Origin: Bacteroides uniformis
Lineage (GTDB): Bacteria; Bacteroidota; Bacteroidia; Bacteroidales; Bacteroidaceae
DNA: 64,000 bases
Assembly (NCBI RefSeq): GCF_025147485.1
Contig: NZ_CP102263.1
Span: 4,291,501 to 4,355,500 of the forward strand
Reading direction: 5' to 3'
Part shown: positions 26,693-38,804 of the stretch, piece by piece
Layout: the number at the start of each line of letters is the position of its first letter
How positions within the stretch are numbered: the stretch's first letter is position 1
Position numbers and translations under genes: made by a program
Notes under the pieces: model-generated
What the model was told of the DNA's origin: nothing
The model's database searches: none
What the model saw: only the letters and a program-made list of their open reading frames with translations

Positions 26693-26715
26693 TATAAATG
26701 AGAGAGAACAACAAG

Positions 26716-27801
26716 ATGCAAAGAGGGGCCTTTTTCTGCTTATGGATATTATTTACATTCTCATTGTTTGCGCAAAACAAGGAGAACGGTTCTGTCGCAT
26801 GCGACAGCATCGTATATAAAAACACCTTCGGAAAAGCATTGAAGAAATTCCTCAACTTCAGCGACTTCGACACTACCTATATCAGTCCCAACCGATACAA
26901 TTACGCCCTGATGCTCGACCATTTCACCAATTACGAGTATTACTCCGTGGGCAATGACGACCAGCGGCTCCGTTTCTCGCCCAACCCTCACAACAAGATA
27001 GGCGCTTACTTCGGATGGCGTTGGATATTCCTGGGATGGGCTGTCGATACGGACTGGCTCTACGGAAAGAAAAGCAAGAAAAAGCGCGGTACGGAGTTTG
27101 ATCTCAGTCTTTACAGTTCCAAACTGGGAGTCGACATTTTCTATCGCAGCACCGGAAACGACTATAAGATACACAAGGTATCCGGCTTTTCCGACGAGAT
27201 TCCCTCCAATTATTCCGAAGACTTCAACGGATTGAAAGTAAAGATGAAGGGATTAAATCTGTATTACATTTTCAACAATCGACGTTTCTCCTATCCAGCC
27301 GCCTTCAGCCAGTCCACCAACCAGCGCTGCAATGCAGGTTCTTTCATTGCCGGATTCTCCGTATCCACCCACAATCTGAACTTCGACTATACCAAGCTGC
27401 CCGAAATCATTCAGGAAACCATGAACCCGGGTATGAAGGTGAAACATATCAAATACACGAACATCAGCCTCAACGCCGGCTATGCCTACAATTGGGTGTT
27501 TGCCCGCAACTGCCTCGCATGCCTGTCGTTCAATCCGGCTGTCGCCTACAAGACATCACGCATAGAGAAGACAGAAGAGCGGGAAGCGGACGACTGGTAC
27601 AAGAATTTCAATATCGACTTCATTCTGCGTGCAGGTGTGGTATACAACAACAGCAAATACTTCGTGGGTACCTCATTCGTAGGACGGACATACGACTACT
27701 ACAAAAACAGTTTCTCCCTGAACAACGGGTTCGGTACCCTCCAAATATATGCCGGATTCAACTTTTATCTGAAAAAGGAGTACCGGAAGAACAAAAAGTA
27801 A
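26716..27801 (+). CDS. DUF4421 outer-membrane-type protein
   Basis: A 361-residue protein with a signal peptide (MQRGAFFCLWILFTFSLFAQ) and a long beta-rich body of DUF4421 type, full of alternating aromatic residues (for example KIGAYFGWRWIFLGWAVD), ending NFYLKKEYRKNKK. It is likely an outer-membrane beta barrel; function unknown. I prefer the ATG at 26716 because the -7 element at 26685-26692 makes the upstream ATG at 26698 untranscribed or leaderless. It is convergent with the DUF2490 gene. Confidence 0.85.
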   Translation: MQRGAFFCLWILFTFSLFAQNKENGSVACDSIVYKNTFGKALKKFLNFSDFDTTYISPNRYNYALMLDHFTNYEYYSVGNDDQRLRFSPNPHNKIGAYFGWRWIFLGWAVDTDWLYGKKSKKKRGTEFDLSLYSSKLGVDIFYRSTGNDYKIHKVSGFSDEIPSNYSEDFNGLKVKMKGLNLYYIFNNRRFSYPAAFSQSTNQRCNAGSFIAGFSVSTHNLNFDYTKLPEIIQETMNPGMKVKHIKYTNISLNAGYAYNWVFARNCLACLSFNPAVAYKTSRIEKTEEREADDWYKNFNIDFILRAGVVYNNSKYFVGTSFVGRTYDYYKNSFSLNNGFGTLQIYAGFNFYLKKEYRKNKK

Positions 27802-27828
27802 AAAAAGGCTTTCAGCCCTCATCTCCCC

Positions 27829-28491
27829 TCAAAAGCTATAAACACACTCCACCCCTACTATATCCTTCCGCTTATCCTTCTCCCATTGCCTGCAATAGAA
27901 GATGTCTGCCTCCCAGCGCTCGGACAAGGGCAACGTAATACCCCCACGATAGCGCATCCGCTTTACTCCGAAGTGCTCTGTCTTATTCAAACCATTATAC
28001 ATCTCGGCCGAAGCATACGGTTCCAGCTTGCACTTCGGAATGTCATAGGCAAACTTCGCACGCGAGCGCAAGCGGAACTCATCTCTATGCCCATCGAACG
28101 TATGCTGAAAGCGCTCACGCAAGGACAGTTTCACCCTTTGCACACGGGCAGACAGAGTGCCTTCCAAACGGTAGCGGTGCCGGAACTTCCAGCCATCTGC
28201 CCCCCGATTGCGGTAATGCGTCTCATACCCAGCTCCAAGCTTCAGGAAAGGCAACAGCTTATAGCTTCCCCCCACCTTCAGCCCCCACCGGTCTGTCTTT
28301 CCCAAATCATCCTTTGTACGCCACTCCAGCCCACCGGAAACAGTAAATGCCGGCTTCAACTTATATTCGAAACCGGCATTCGCCCAAGTGGCAAAATCCT
28401 TCTCCTGCGCCCGCAGGGAAAAAGACGAAACAACCCATAGAACTATCGGCAAAACAAGTACTTTCGTGCATGAAGATATATTACTTACCAT
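27829..28491 (-). CDS. DUF2490 outer-membrane-type protein
   Basis: A 220-residue protein with a signal peptide (cleavage near SLRAQ, residue 29) and a DUF2490 domain: alternating strands such as WANAGFEYKLKPAFTVSGGLEWRTKD in outline, ending with the aromatic residue expected of outer-membrane barrels (VECVYSF). Function unknown. A -7 element (TACCTTTG on the minus strand, 28520-28513) lies 22 bases upstream. The ~230 bases further upstream to 28721 are AT-rich and hold nothing I can support. Confidence 0.85.
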   Translation of the reverse strand: MVSNISSCTKVLVLPIVLWVVSSFSLRAQEKDFATWANAGFEYKLKPAFTVSGGLEWRTKDDLGKTDRWGLKVGGSYKLLPFLKLGAGYETHYRNRGADGWKFRHRYRLEGTLSARVQRVKLSLRERFQHTFDGHRDEFRLRSRAKFAYDIPKCKLEPYASAEMYNGLNKTEHFGVKRMRYRGGITLPLSERWEADIFYCRQWEKDKRKDIVGVECVYSF

Positions 28492-28721
28492 ACGCTTATT
28501 CTGTTAAAGTGTCAAAGGTAAGGATAAATTCTGTAACAATTCTGTAATACTACAAATCTTGTCTGCACATTTCCGATTTTTCAATGATACTTAAAAAACA
28601 GAAACCGAGATACAAAAAACAACTCAAAGTTGCCATATATGTATGGCATCATATATATATATATTTGTAGCATGAAAAAACACCCTTATAAGCGTTTCAT
28701 AGATTATTTATTTGGGGTGAT

Positions 28722-31477
<2,756 letters not shown>

Positions 31478-31494
31478 GTTCTCTGATTTAATTT

Positions 31495-31803
31495 TTAATT
31501 TTCAATTATCTCGTAGTCCACGCAGGCACGGCTCTCTTTCACAGCAGCGATAAGCTTGCCGGCAGCTACATGGTCGGGATGGGTAGCATAGTATTTCACG
31601 TCATCCAACGTATCGAACTCACTGTAAAGAGCGATGCTCCAAGCCTCGGCAGGATTGATGTTCAATCCGACTTCAATCTTGCGGATAACGGATATTTTAG
31701 CCGGAAGCGCTTCGATAGCTGCCTTGAAACTGTTCATCGCAGCCAACTTTTCGTCAGCCGGTGCCTCATCTTTTAACTTAAATAATACAATGTGCTTTAC
31801 CAT
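31495..31803 (-). CDS. Dabb (stress-responsive alpha/beta barrel) family protein
   Basis: A 102-residue dimeric alpha-beta barrel protein: MVKHIVLFKLKDEA at the start and YATHPDHVAAGKLI near the end are characteristic of the family. The ATG at 31803 gives the family's normal start; the earlier in-frame start at 31869 adds an unrelated 22 residues. Biochemical role unknown. It is divergent from udk and precedes dsbD by 17 bases. A -7-like TATTTTTG lies at 31874-31867 on the minus strand. Confidence 0.88.
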   Translation of the reverse strand: MVKHIVLFKLKDEAPADEKLAAMNSFKAAIEALPAKISVIRKIEVGLNINPAEAWSIALYSEFDTLDDVKYYATHPDHVAAGKLIAAVKESRACVDYEIIEN

Positions 31804-31905
31804 AACTTTGCCATTTAAATGATTTATCACTATATTTGTCAGCCTAAGCGGCTGTTTTAACAACTGCAAAAATACTGGTTTTGTTTCAAATATACACTTA
31901 AACGG

Positions 31906-32517
31906 ATGTTAATAATAGGAATTGCAGGCGGAACCGGCTCGGGAAAGACCACCGTCGTACGTAAAATTATCGAAAGCCTACCGGCTGGTGAAGTGGTATT
32001 GTTGCCACAAGACTCTTACTACAAGGACAGCAGCCATGTGCCCGTGGAAGAACGGCAGAACATCAACTTCGACCACCCCGACGCTTTCGAGTGGAGCCTT
32101 CTTTCCAGGCATGTCGCCATGCTGCGCGAAGGAAGAAGCATAGAACAGCCCACCTACTCATACCTGACGTGTACCCGGCAGCCCGAAACCATCCATATCG
32201 AGCCCCGGGAAGTCATCATCATTGAAGGCATCCTTGCCTTGTGCGACAAGAAGCTGCGAAGCATGATGGACCTGAAGATATTTGTAGACGCCGACCCCGA
32301 CGAACGCCTGATTCGTGTAATCCAGCGCGATGTAGTGGAACGCGGACGTACGGCCGAAGCCGTTATGGAACGCTATACACGCATACTGAAACCCATGCAC
32401 CAGCAATTCATAGAGCCCTGCAAACGATATGCAGACCTCATTGTGCCGGAAGGCGGAAACAACCAGGTGGCCATTGATATATTGACCATGTACATCAAGA
32501 AGCACTTGGGGAGTTAA
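31906..32517 (+). CDS. udk: Uridine kinase
   Basis: A 203-residue P-loop kinase that phosphorylates uridine and cytidine in pyrimidine salvage. The P-loop is GGTGSGKTT at residues 8-16; FDHPDAFEWSLL and IIEGILALCDKKLR are family motifs. Length is normal. It is followed after 55 bases by the MltF-type gene on the same strand. The gap carries AT-rich filler similar to that elsewhere in the window. Confidence 0.96.
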   Translation: MLIIGIAGGTGSGKTTVVRKIIESLPAGEVVLLPQDSYYKDSSHVPVEERQNINFDHPDAFEWSLLSRHVAMLREGRSIEQPTYSYLTCTRQPETIHIEPREVIIIEGILALCDKKLRSMMDLKIFVDADPDERLIRVIQRDVVERGRTAEAVMERYTRILKPMHQQFIEPCKRYADLIVPEGGNNQVAIDILTMYIKKHLGS

Positions 32518-32572
32518 TTTGTAATGGAGAATTGATAATGGAGGATTAAGAACGCACTAAACCCTATGAGAT

Positions 32573-33991
32573 ATGAACAGCCTGTTTTCTTTCGCCAGAC
32601 ATAAATCATCCTTTATCAATTCTCCCGTCCCCATTATCTTGCTGTTGTTGTGCTGCATCGCAGGATGCCGTGGAGGACATCCTGCCGAAAAAGAAGAAGC
32701 GGATGACCTGCAACAGATTAAGGACAGCGGAGAACTGGTCGTATTGACACTGTACAGCTCCACTTCCTACTTCATCTACCGTGGCCAGGACATGGGATTC
32801 CAGTATGAGCTGAGCGAACAGTTTGCCAAGAGCCTGGGAGTGAAGCTGAGAATAGAGGTAGCCCGGAATGTGCACGAACTCATAGAGAAGTTGCAGGCAG
32901 GCAAGGGAGACCTCATTGCCTACAACCTTCCCATCACCAAGGAATGGAAAGACAGCCTGCTTTATTGCGGCGAAGAGGTCATCACGCACCAAGTCATCGT
33001 GCAACGTAACGGCGGACGCACCAAACCACTGAAAGACGTAACGGAACTCATCGGGAAAGATGTATATGTAAAGCCGGGAAAATATTATGAACGGCTGGTC
33101 AATCTGGATGAAGAGCTCGGAGGAGGTATCCACATCCATAAAGTGACCAACGACAGTATCAGTGCAGAAGACCTCATCACCCAGGTGGCACAAGGGAAAA
33201 TCCCCTATACCGTAGCAGACAATGATGTGGCACAGCTTAATACGACCTATTACCCCAACCTGAATATCGGACTCTCCATCAGCTTTGACCAGCGTGCATC
33301 GTGGGCAGTCCGGAAAGACTGTCCGCAACTGGCAGCCGCCGCCAACAAATGGCACGAGGAGAATATGACTTCACCTGCCTATACGGCAAGTATGAAACGA
33401 TATTTTGAAATCGGCAAGGCCATTCCCCACTCTCCTATCCTCTCCCTGCGCGAAGGAAAAATTTCCCATTACGATGATTTGTTCAAGAAATATGCTCCCG
33501 AAATAGACTGGGACTGGCGTCTGCTGGCGTCTCTGGCGTATACAGAATCCAACTTCGACTCCACTGCCGTATCTTGGGCGGGTGCCAGGGGGCTGATGCA
33601 ACTGATGCCTGCCACAGCCAGGGCTATGGGGCTACCCGAAGGAAAGGAACAGAACCCTGAAGAGAGCATAAAGGCTGCCGTGAAATACATAGGCGCCACA
33701 GCCAAAAGTTTTTCCAAGATACCCCAGGAAGAACGCATCAACTTTGTGCTGGCATCTTATAATTCCGGTATCGGCCATGTGCTGGATGCCATGGCACTGG
33801 CCGAAAAATACGGCAAAAACAAATATGTCTGGCGTGATAATGTAGAAAACTTCATTCTGCTAAAAAGCAATGAGGAATACTTCACCGACCCCGTCTGCAA
33901 AAACGGCTATTTCCGTGGCATCGAAACTTATAACTTCGTAAGGGATATTACGTCACGCTTCGAGCAATACAAGAAAAAGATAAAAAAATAG
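32573..33991 (+). CDS. MltF-type lytic murein transglycosylase lipoprotein
   Basis: A 472-residue protein: lipoprotein signal with lipid cysteine in LLLCCIAGC (about residue 26), an extracellular solute-binding-like domain (about 45-280), and a C-terminal SLT lytic transglycosylase domain whose catalytic glutamate is Glu325 (AYTESNFDSTAVSWAGARG), followed by GLMQLMPATARAMG. Such enzymes cut peptidoglycan to 1,6-anhydro products. The order is that of E. coli MltF. It ends at a hairpin shared with convergent metH. Confidence 0.93.
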   Translation: MNSLFSFARHKSSFINSPVPIILLLLCCIAGCRGGHPAEKEEADDLQQIKDSGELVVLTLYSSTSYFIYRGQDMGFQYELSEQFAKSLGVKLRIEVARNVHELIEKLQAGKGDLIAYNLPITKEWKDSLLYCGEEVITHQVIVQRNGGRTKPLKDVTELIGKDVYVKPGKYYERLVNLDEELGGGIHIHKVTNDSISAEDLITQVAQGKIPYTVADNDVAQLNTTYYPNLNIGLSISFDQRASWAVRKDCPQLAAAANKWHEENMTSPAYTASMKRYFEIGKAIPHSPILSLREGKISHYDDLFKKYAPEIDWDWRLLASLAYTESNFDSTAVSWAGARGLMQLMPATARAMGLPEGKEQNPEESIKAAVKYIGATAKSFSKIPQEERINFVLASYNSGIGHVLDAMALAEKYGKNKYVWRDNVENFILLKSNEEYFTDPVCKNGYFRGIETYNFVRDITSRFEQYKKKIKK

Positions 33992-33995
33992 GGAT

Positions 33996-34018
33996 TAAGG
34001 ATTAATCCCTAATCCTTA
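33996..34018. terminator. Terminator between the MltF-type gene and metH
   Basis: A 9-bp stem TAAGGATTA/TAATCCTTA with a 5-base loop, followed by a T-run at 34019-34022, in the 40-base gap between convergent genes. Confidence 0.75.
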
Positions 34019-34031
34019 TTTTCCTTCCTAT

Positions 34032-36797
34032 TTAAAACAGATTCAGTTTGTTCTTTCTCGCTTCTTCCAGGGAAACGGTTGTCACTTGTTTCTCCCGGTT
34101 CTTTTCGCACAACTGCCGATACTTCTCATGCAGTTCTTCTTCCAGCTCCTCCTTTGTCTTAGGATTCATCAGCTTGGCTGCTACTGTAGCATTCTGTGAA
34201 GCGTCCTTCAGATGGATTACGGGAGCATGATAGACCGGAGCAATTTTCAGAGCTGTGTGAAGCGGTGAAGTCGTGGCACCACCTATCAGCAGAGGAACGT
34301 CCAGACCTGCCTTTTCCAGCTCAATGGCTACATGCACCATTTCATCCAGCGAAGGGGTTATCAAGCCACTCAATCCTATCATGTCTACCTTTTCCTCTAT
34401 GGCATGCTGTACAATGGTTTCGGCAGGCACCATGACGCCAAGGTCCACTATATCGTACCCGTTGCAGGCCATTACTACCGAGACTATATTTTTGCCAATG
34501 TCGTGCACATCACCTTTCACCGTAGCCAGTAGTACCTTCCCGGCAGCAGTCGCACCTTCTTCTTTCTCCGACTCGATTACGGGCTGGAGGATGGCAACCG
34601 CCCTCTTCATGGTGCGCGCCGTCTTCACTACTTGCGGCAGGAACATCTTGCCTGCCCCAAACAAGTCGCCGACATGATTCATGCCTGCCATCAACGGACC
34701 TTCAATGATAGAAACAGCTTTGGGATACAGCTTCAACGCTTCGGCAAGGTCTTCTTCCAGATAATCGCCGATACCCTTTGTCAAGGCGTACTTCAACCGC
34801 TCTTCCACAGGAGTCCCCTCTCTCCAGGCAAGTTGGGAATGGGCGGCAGCCTGCCGCTCTCCTCCAGAAGTTTTTGCCGCCTCTGCTTCCGCTTTCAAGC
34901 GTTCGGCAGTTTCTATCAGGCGCTCGGCAGCATCGGGACGACGGTTCAAGACCACATCCTCTATGCGCTCCAATATATCAGCGGGAATATCGGTGTAAAG
35001 AACGGAGGTAGCCGGATTGACGATACCCATATCCATGCCCTCGCGGATGGCATAGTAAAGGAATACGGCATGCATCGCCTCGCGAATGTAATTATTGCCG
35101 CGGAAAGAGAAGGAAAGGTTACTCACTCCTCCACTGACATGCGCACCGGGCAGATTCTTGCGTATCCATCCGGTGGCACGGATAAAGTCTACAGCATAAT
35201 TGTTGTGCTCGTCCATACCGGTTGCCACGGCAAGTACATTCGGGTCGAAAATTATATCATGGGGATTGAAACCTATCTTGTCCACCAAAAGACGGTATGC
35301 CCGTTCGCAGACCTCAATCTTACGTTCGTACGTGTCTGCCTGCCCTTTTTCATCAAAAGCCATCACCACGGCTGCCGCACCATATTGCTTGATGGTACGC
35401 GCATGCTCCAGGAATTTATCTTCCCCCTCCTTCAAGGAGATGGAGTTGACGATGGACTTGCCTTGCAAGCATTTCAATCCGGCCACAATCACTTCCCACT
35501 TAGAGGAGTCTATCATGACGGGAACACGGGCAATCTCCGGTTCCGAAGCTATCAGATGGAGGAAAGCCGTCATCTCCACTTGAGCATCCAGCAGTCCGTC
35601 GTCCATATTTATATCGATGACCTGCGCACCGTCTTCCACCTGCTGGCGGGCAATGCTGAGCGCCTCGTCATATTTCTTTTCATTAATCAGACGCAAGAAT
35701 TTGCGCGAACCCGCAACATTACAGCGTTCACCCACATTCACGAAGTTATTTTCCGGCTTCACTTCCAGAAGTTCAAGCCCGGAGAGCCAAAGATTTTCCG
35801 GTCTGGGAACCGGCTGATGGGGCGTTGCACCGGCAATCAGCGAGGAGTACTCGGCAATGTAGGCATCTGTCGTTCCGCAACAACCACCGATAATATTCAC
35901 CAATCCCTCATGGATATACTCTTTTACTTCATGTGCCATATCGGCAGGAGTCTGGTCGTATGTGCCCAAACTGTTGGGCAGTCCGGCGTTGGGATAAGCA
36001 CTGATATAATAAGGTGCACGGACAGCAAGCTGCTCCAGGAAAGGTTTCAGCTGGCGGGCGCCAAAGGAGCAGTTCAACCCAACTGAAAAAATATCGGCAT
36101 GTTGCACGGAGGCGAGAAAAGCATCCAAAGTTTGTCCCGACAGAGTACGCCCTCCAATATCAGAAACAGTCACAGAGAGCATCAAGGGTACATGAACTCC
36201 TACAGTTTCCATCGCCTGCCCGGCGGCAAAAATAGCAGCCTTGGCATTCAGCGTATCAAAAATGGTTTCTATCAGCAAAGCATCCACACCACCTTCGAGC
36301 AATGCTTCCATCTGCTCACGGTAGGCATCGGCCAGTTCATCGTAGCTCAAGGCACGAAAGGCCGGATTGTTCACATCGGGACTCATGGAGCAGGTCTTGT
36401 TCGTCGGTCCTACGGAGCCTGCCACAAAACGGGGTTTGTCGGGAGTAAGAGAAGTAAACTCATCTGCCACTTTGCGTGCCAGGCGCACTGCGGCAAGATT
36501 CATCTCACGCACATAGTCCTGCACATGATAATCGGCCATACTGACGCGGGTGGAACTGAATGTATTTGTTTCGATAATATCTGCACCTGCCGCCAGATAC
36601 TTGCGGTGAATGTCTTGTATCACATCGGGGCGTGTCAGACAAAGCAGGTCATTGTTACCTTTCATCTGTCCGGGAATCTGCGAGAAGCGTTCATCCCGAA
36701 AATCTTCCTCTGTCAAGTTGTATTGCTGTATCATGGTGCCCATTGCACCATCCAGAATAAGGATGCGCTCACGCACCAAACTACCAAGTTTACTCAT
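34032..36797 (-). CDS. metH: Cobalamin-dependent methionine synthase lacking the activation domain
   Basis: A 921-residue MetH that transfers methyl from methyltetrahydrofolate to homocysteine via cobalamin. In order: homocysteine domain (1-~320) with the GGCCGT zinc-site segment, pterin-binding domain (~340-620, NVGERCNVAGS), B12 cap and B12-binding domains (~640-890) with DVHDIGKNIV supplying the cobalt-ligating His. It ends with LEEARKNKLNLF, where the E. coli enzyme (about 1,227 residues) continues into the AdoMet-dependent reactivation domain. I chose ATG 36797, one base after the smpB stop; the start at 36836 lies inside smpB. Confidence 0.95.
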   Translation of the reverse strand: MSKLGSLVRERILILDGAMGTMIQQYNLTEEDFRDERFSQIPGQMKGNNDLLCLTRPDVIQDIHRKYLAAGADIIETNTFSSTRVSMADYHVQDYVREMNLAAVRLARKVADEFTSLTPDKPRFVAGSVGPTNKTCSMSPDVNNPAFRALSYDELADAYREQMEALLEGGVDALLIETIFDTLNAKAAIFAAGQAMETVGVHVPLMLSVTVSDIGGRTLSGQTLDAFLASVQHADIFSVGLNCSFGARQLKPFLEQLAVRAPYYISAYPNAGLPNSLGTYDQTPADMAHEVKEYIHEGLVNIIGGCCGTTDAYIAEYSSLIAGATPHQPVPRPENLWLSGLELLEVKPENNFVNVGERCNVAGSRKFLRLINEKKYDEALSIARQQVEDGAQVIDINMDDGLLDAQVEMTAFLHLIASEPEIARVPVMIDSSKWEVIVAGLKCLQGKSIVNSISLKEGEDKFLEHARTIKQYGAAAVVMAFDEKGQADTYERKIEVCERAYRLLVDKIGFNPHDIIFDPNVLAVATGMDEHNNYAVDFIRATGWIRKNLPGAHVSGGVSNLSFSFRGNNYIREAMHAVFLYYAIREGMDMGIVNPATSVLYTDIPADILERIEDVVLNRRPDAAERLIETAERLKAEAEAAKTSGGERQAAAHSQLAWREGTPVEERLKYALTKGIGDYLEEDLAEALKLYPKAVSIIEGPLMAGMNHVGDLFGAGKMFLPQVVKTARTMKRAVAILQPVIESEKEEGATAAGKVLLATVKGDVHDIGKNIVSVVMACNGYDIVDLGVMVPAETIVQHAIEEKVDMIGLSGLITPSLDEMVHVAIELEKAGLDVPLLIGGATTSPLHTALKIAPVYHAPVIHLKDASQNATVAAKLMNPKTKEELEEELHEKYRQLCEKNREKQVTTVSLEEARKNKLNLF

Positions 36798-36798
36798 A

Positions 36799-37251
36799 TT
36801 ATCTTTTAAACATACGCGCCATATCGCGTTTGTCATCTTTTTCCTTCAGTGATTCGCGCTTATCATATTGCTTCTTACCTTTGGCAAGTGCCACCACAAG
36901 TTTGGCCAGCCCTTTTTCATTGATAAACAAGCGCACGGGAACAATGGTGAAACCCGGATCTTTCGTGCCGCGCATCAGTTTTTCAAGTTCCTTCTTATTC
37001 AACAAAAGCTTGCGCTCCCTGCGTGCATTGTGATTGTTGTACGAACCATAGAAGTATTCGGCCACATGCATGTTCTTCACCCACAATTCGCCGTTGGCAA
37101 AGTAACAGAACGTATCGACTAAGCTTGCTTTCCCCAACCGGATGGACTTGATTTCTGTGCCCGTAAGCACAATGCCAGCCGTATAGGTGTCCGTCAGTTC
37201 GTAATCGAACGTAGCACGCTTATTCTTTATATTTACAGGAGCTTGTTTCAT
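36799..37251 (-). CDS. smpB: SsrA-binding protein SmpB
   Basis: A 150-residue protein that brings tmRNA to stalled ribosomes. The oligonucleotide-binding barrel carries [16 protein letters not shown] and [18 protein letters not shown] is the usual basic C-terminal tail that enters the decoding site. Length is normal. It is coupled to metH (one base between stop and ATG) and follows the Yip1-family gene by 8 bases. Confidence 0.96.
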   Translation of the reverse strand: MKQAPVNIKNKRATFDYELTDTYTAGIVLTGTEIKSIRLGKASLVDTFCYFANGELWVKNMHVAEYFYGSYNNHNARRERKLLLNKKELEKLMRGTKDPGFTIVPVRLFINEKGLAKLVVALAKGKKQYDKRESLKEKDDKRDMARMFKR

Positions 37252-37259
37252 AACATTTA

Positions 37260-37859
37260 TCAGTTTAGCACTACCGTCAGCTTATTGAATATCCATTCAA
37301 TGGCCACCGGACAAGCTATTAACAAAATAGAAGAAAGAATGGTGAAACGCAAACGGTCTTTTTCCGCTATCTGCATCACCTTTTTGCTTCCTTCCCACAC
37401 AACATACACGATATAGAATTGGAGCAACAGAGCCATAATGCCGAAATCAGGCAATATGCCAATAACAATCCGCAGCATGAACACTACTACCAGTGCATAA
37501 CCAGCAAACTGTTGCGCCAAAGGAATATCACTGTCCAGCATAAACATGCGGACACGCAACCCGTTGATGAGATAGGCTGCCAAAAAGTATCCTCCAAACA
37601 AGGATACAGCCACCGCACAGCATTGTGTCATGGCATATTGAAAGCTTTGCGGCCCGTCCCATCCCATCTTCATCAAAGAGCCGATGAAAACGGACAACCC
37701 GCATAAACCAATCATAGGATAGACAAAAGCAGTAAATACTTTTCGCCTATCCTCTAAACTAATTTCCTCCCAGGCACGAGCCGGAGAGGAAATCAGTAGT
37801 ATTGCTATATGAAATAAATCTTTGTAATTCAATATCAATTTATTGATTAGTAGACGCAA
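37260..37859 (-). CDS. Yip1-family membrane protein
   Basis: A 199-residue inner-membrane protein with about five hydrophobic helices and the N-terminal motif [17 protein letters not shown], matching bacterial Yip1/DUF1282-type proteins. Function unknown. The start at 37859 overlaps the upstream gene by 20 bases; a TTG a few codons in (before NYKDLFH) is an alternative. It lies 8 bases upstream of smpB, forming a NigD-like/Yip1/smpB/metH run. Confidence 0.8.
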   Translation of the reverse strand: MRLLINKLILNYKDLFHIAILLISSPARAWEEISLEDRRKVFTAFVYPMIGLCGLSVFIGSLMKMGWDGPQSFQYAMTQCCAVAVSLFGGYFLAAYLINGLRVRMFMLDSDIPLAQQFAGYALVVVFMLRIVIGILPDFGIMALLLQFYIVYVVWEGSKKVMQIAEKDRLRFTILSSILLIACPVAIEWIFNKLTVVLN

Positions 37860-38637
37860 TTTTGTATTCTACAGTATATTCCGTATAGTTTTCCGGTATT
37901 TCTGTATTGCTATTATTTCCACTTTCATGCGACTTAATAACTAATTTAGTAGGAAGATTTCCTGCTTTTTCTTTAAACCTTTCTAAAGCATTTTTTATAT
38001 CATACCCATACCAATTAGAATAATAAACATCTGTCTTATCATCAGCACCCTTATCATGACGTAGATAGAAAACAAGGTCTGTGGCCCCTGCTTCAATTTC
38101 ATCCAGTACACAAGCTAAAGCAAATTTATGCATCTTAAACTTATCGTTGTCATTTTGCAGTCTCCAAGCTATAGGAGTTACAAGTATATCCTTGTTATAC
38201 AAAAATGGCTGAACTGACCCATTTTCCAATTTCAAAGTTATCACCGGTGCTGTTTCCGGCGCATCAACAACCAAGCTTTCTGCTGTCATTGATACGACAG
38301 CGTTTGCAAAAGAAATAGGCTGAAAATTCTTCAAAGTGAAGTTAGTAGTTTTAGATTTTTCATTCGTCTCAGGTTCTATGCTCTTTCCTAAGATGATTCC
38401 CATTCGAGAATCTGAAATCTTCAAACTCGAATTTGCCTCAAATTGAGTAACAGAAGCCGATGTAGGTTGATAAGTGTTACCCGCAGCATCTTCAAAAGAG
38501 AGTAATCCCATATAGTTATTCACTAAAACCATGCCATAAATGTCATCATACTCTCCGTCATCCGAATTCAGACACGAAGTAAACGCAATGCCCATCAACA
38601 ATGTCAAGGCAACCATCAAGAATTTTAATTGTTTCAT
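37840..38637 (-). CDS. NigD-like surface lipoprotein
   Basis: A 265-residue lipoprotein. Signal MKQLKFLMVALTLLMGIAF ends in a lipobox TSC (Cys22), followed by LNSDDGEYDD, an acidic stretch of the kind that sends Bacteroidetes lipoproteins to the cell surface. The N-terminal OB-like and C-terminal beta-sandwich layout (FEDAAGNTYQPT, then WYGYDIKNALERFKEKAG) fits the NigD-like family, named after a gene of the Prevotella nigrescin operon; function unknown. ATG 38637 agrees with the -7 element at 38662-38669. The DNA is AT-rich compared with smpB/metH. Confidence 0.78.
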   Translation of the reverse strand: MKQLKFLMVALTLLMGIAFTSCLNSDDGEYDDIYGMVLVNNYMGLLSFEDAAGNTYQPTSASVTQFEANSSLKISDSRMGIILGKSIEPETNEKSKTTNFTLKNFQPISFANAVVSMTAESLVVDAPETAPVITLKLENGSVQPFLYNKDILVTPIAWRLQNDNDKFKMHKFALACVLDEIEAGATDLVFYLRHDKGADDKTDVYYSNWYGYDIKNALERFKEKAGNLPTKLVIKSHESGNNSNTEIPENYTEYTVEYKIASTNQ

Positions 38638-38661
38638 CTTTCCTATAAATATTAGAGTTTG

Positions 38662-38669
38662 CAAATTTA
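38662..38669 (-). promoter_or_regulatory. -7 element of the NigD-like gene
   Basis: TAAATTTG on the minus strand, 25 bases before the ATG at 38637; no matching TTTG at -33. It excludes the longer in-frame start at 38760. Confidence 0.45.
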
Positions 38670-38804
38670 GATAAAAGAATTGAGTAATATAGCACTCTCC
38701 TCGTTTTTTCATTGTTTTTAAGATTAAATGAAAGATTAATCTAAATACTGCAAGCCCCAATATTTATTTAACATTTATAAACAACCATAATTTAGATAAT
38801 CACA

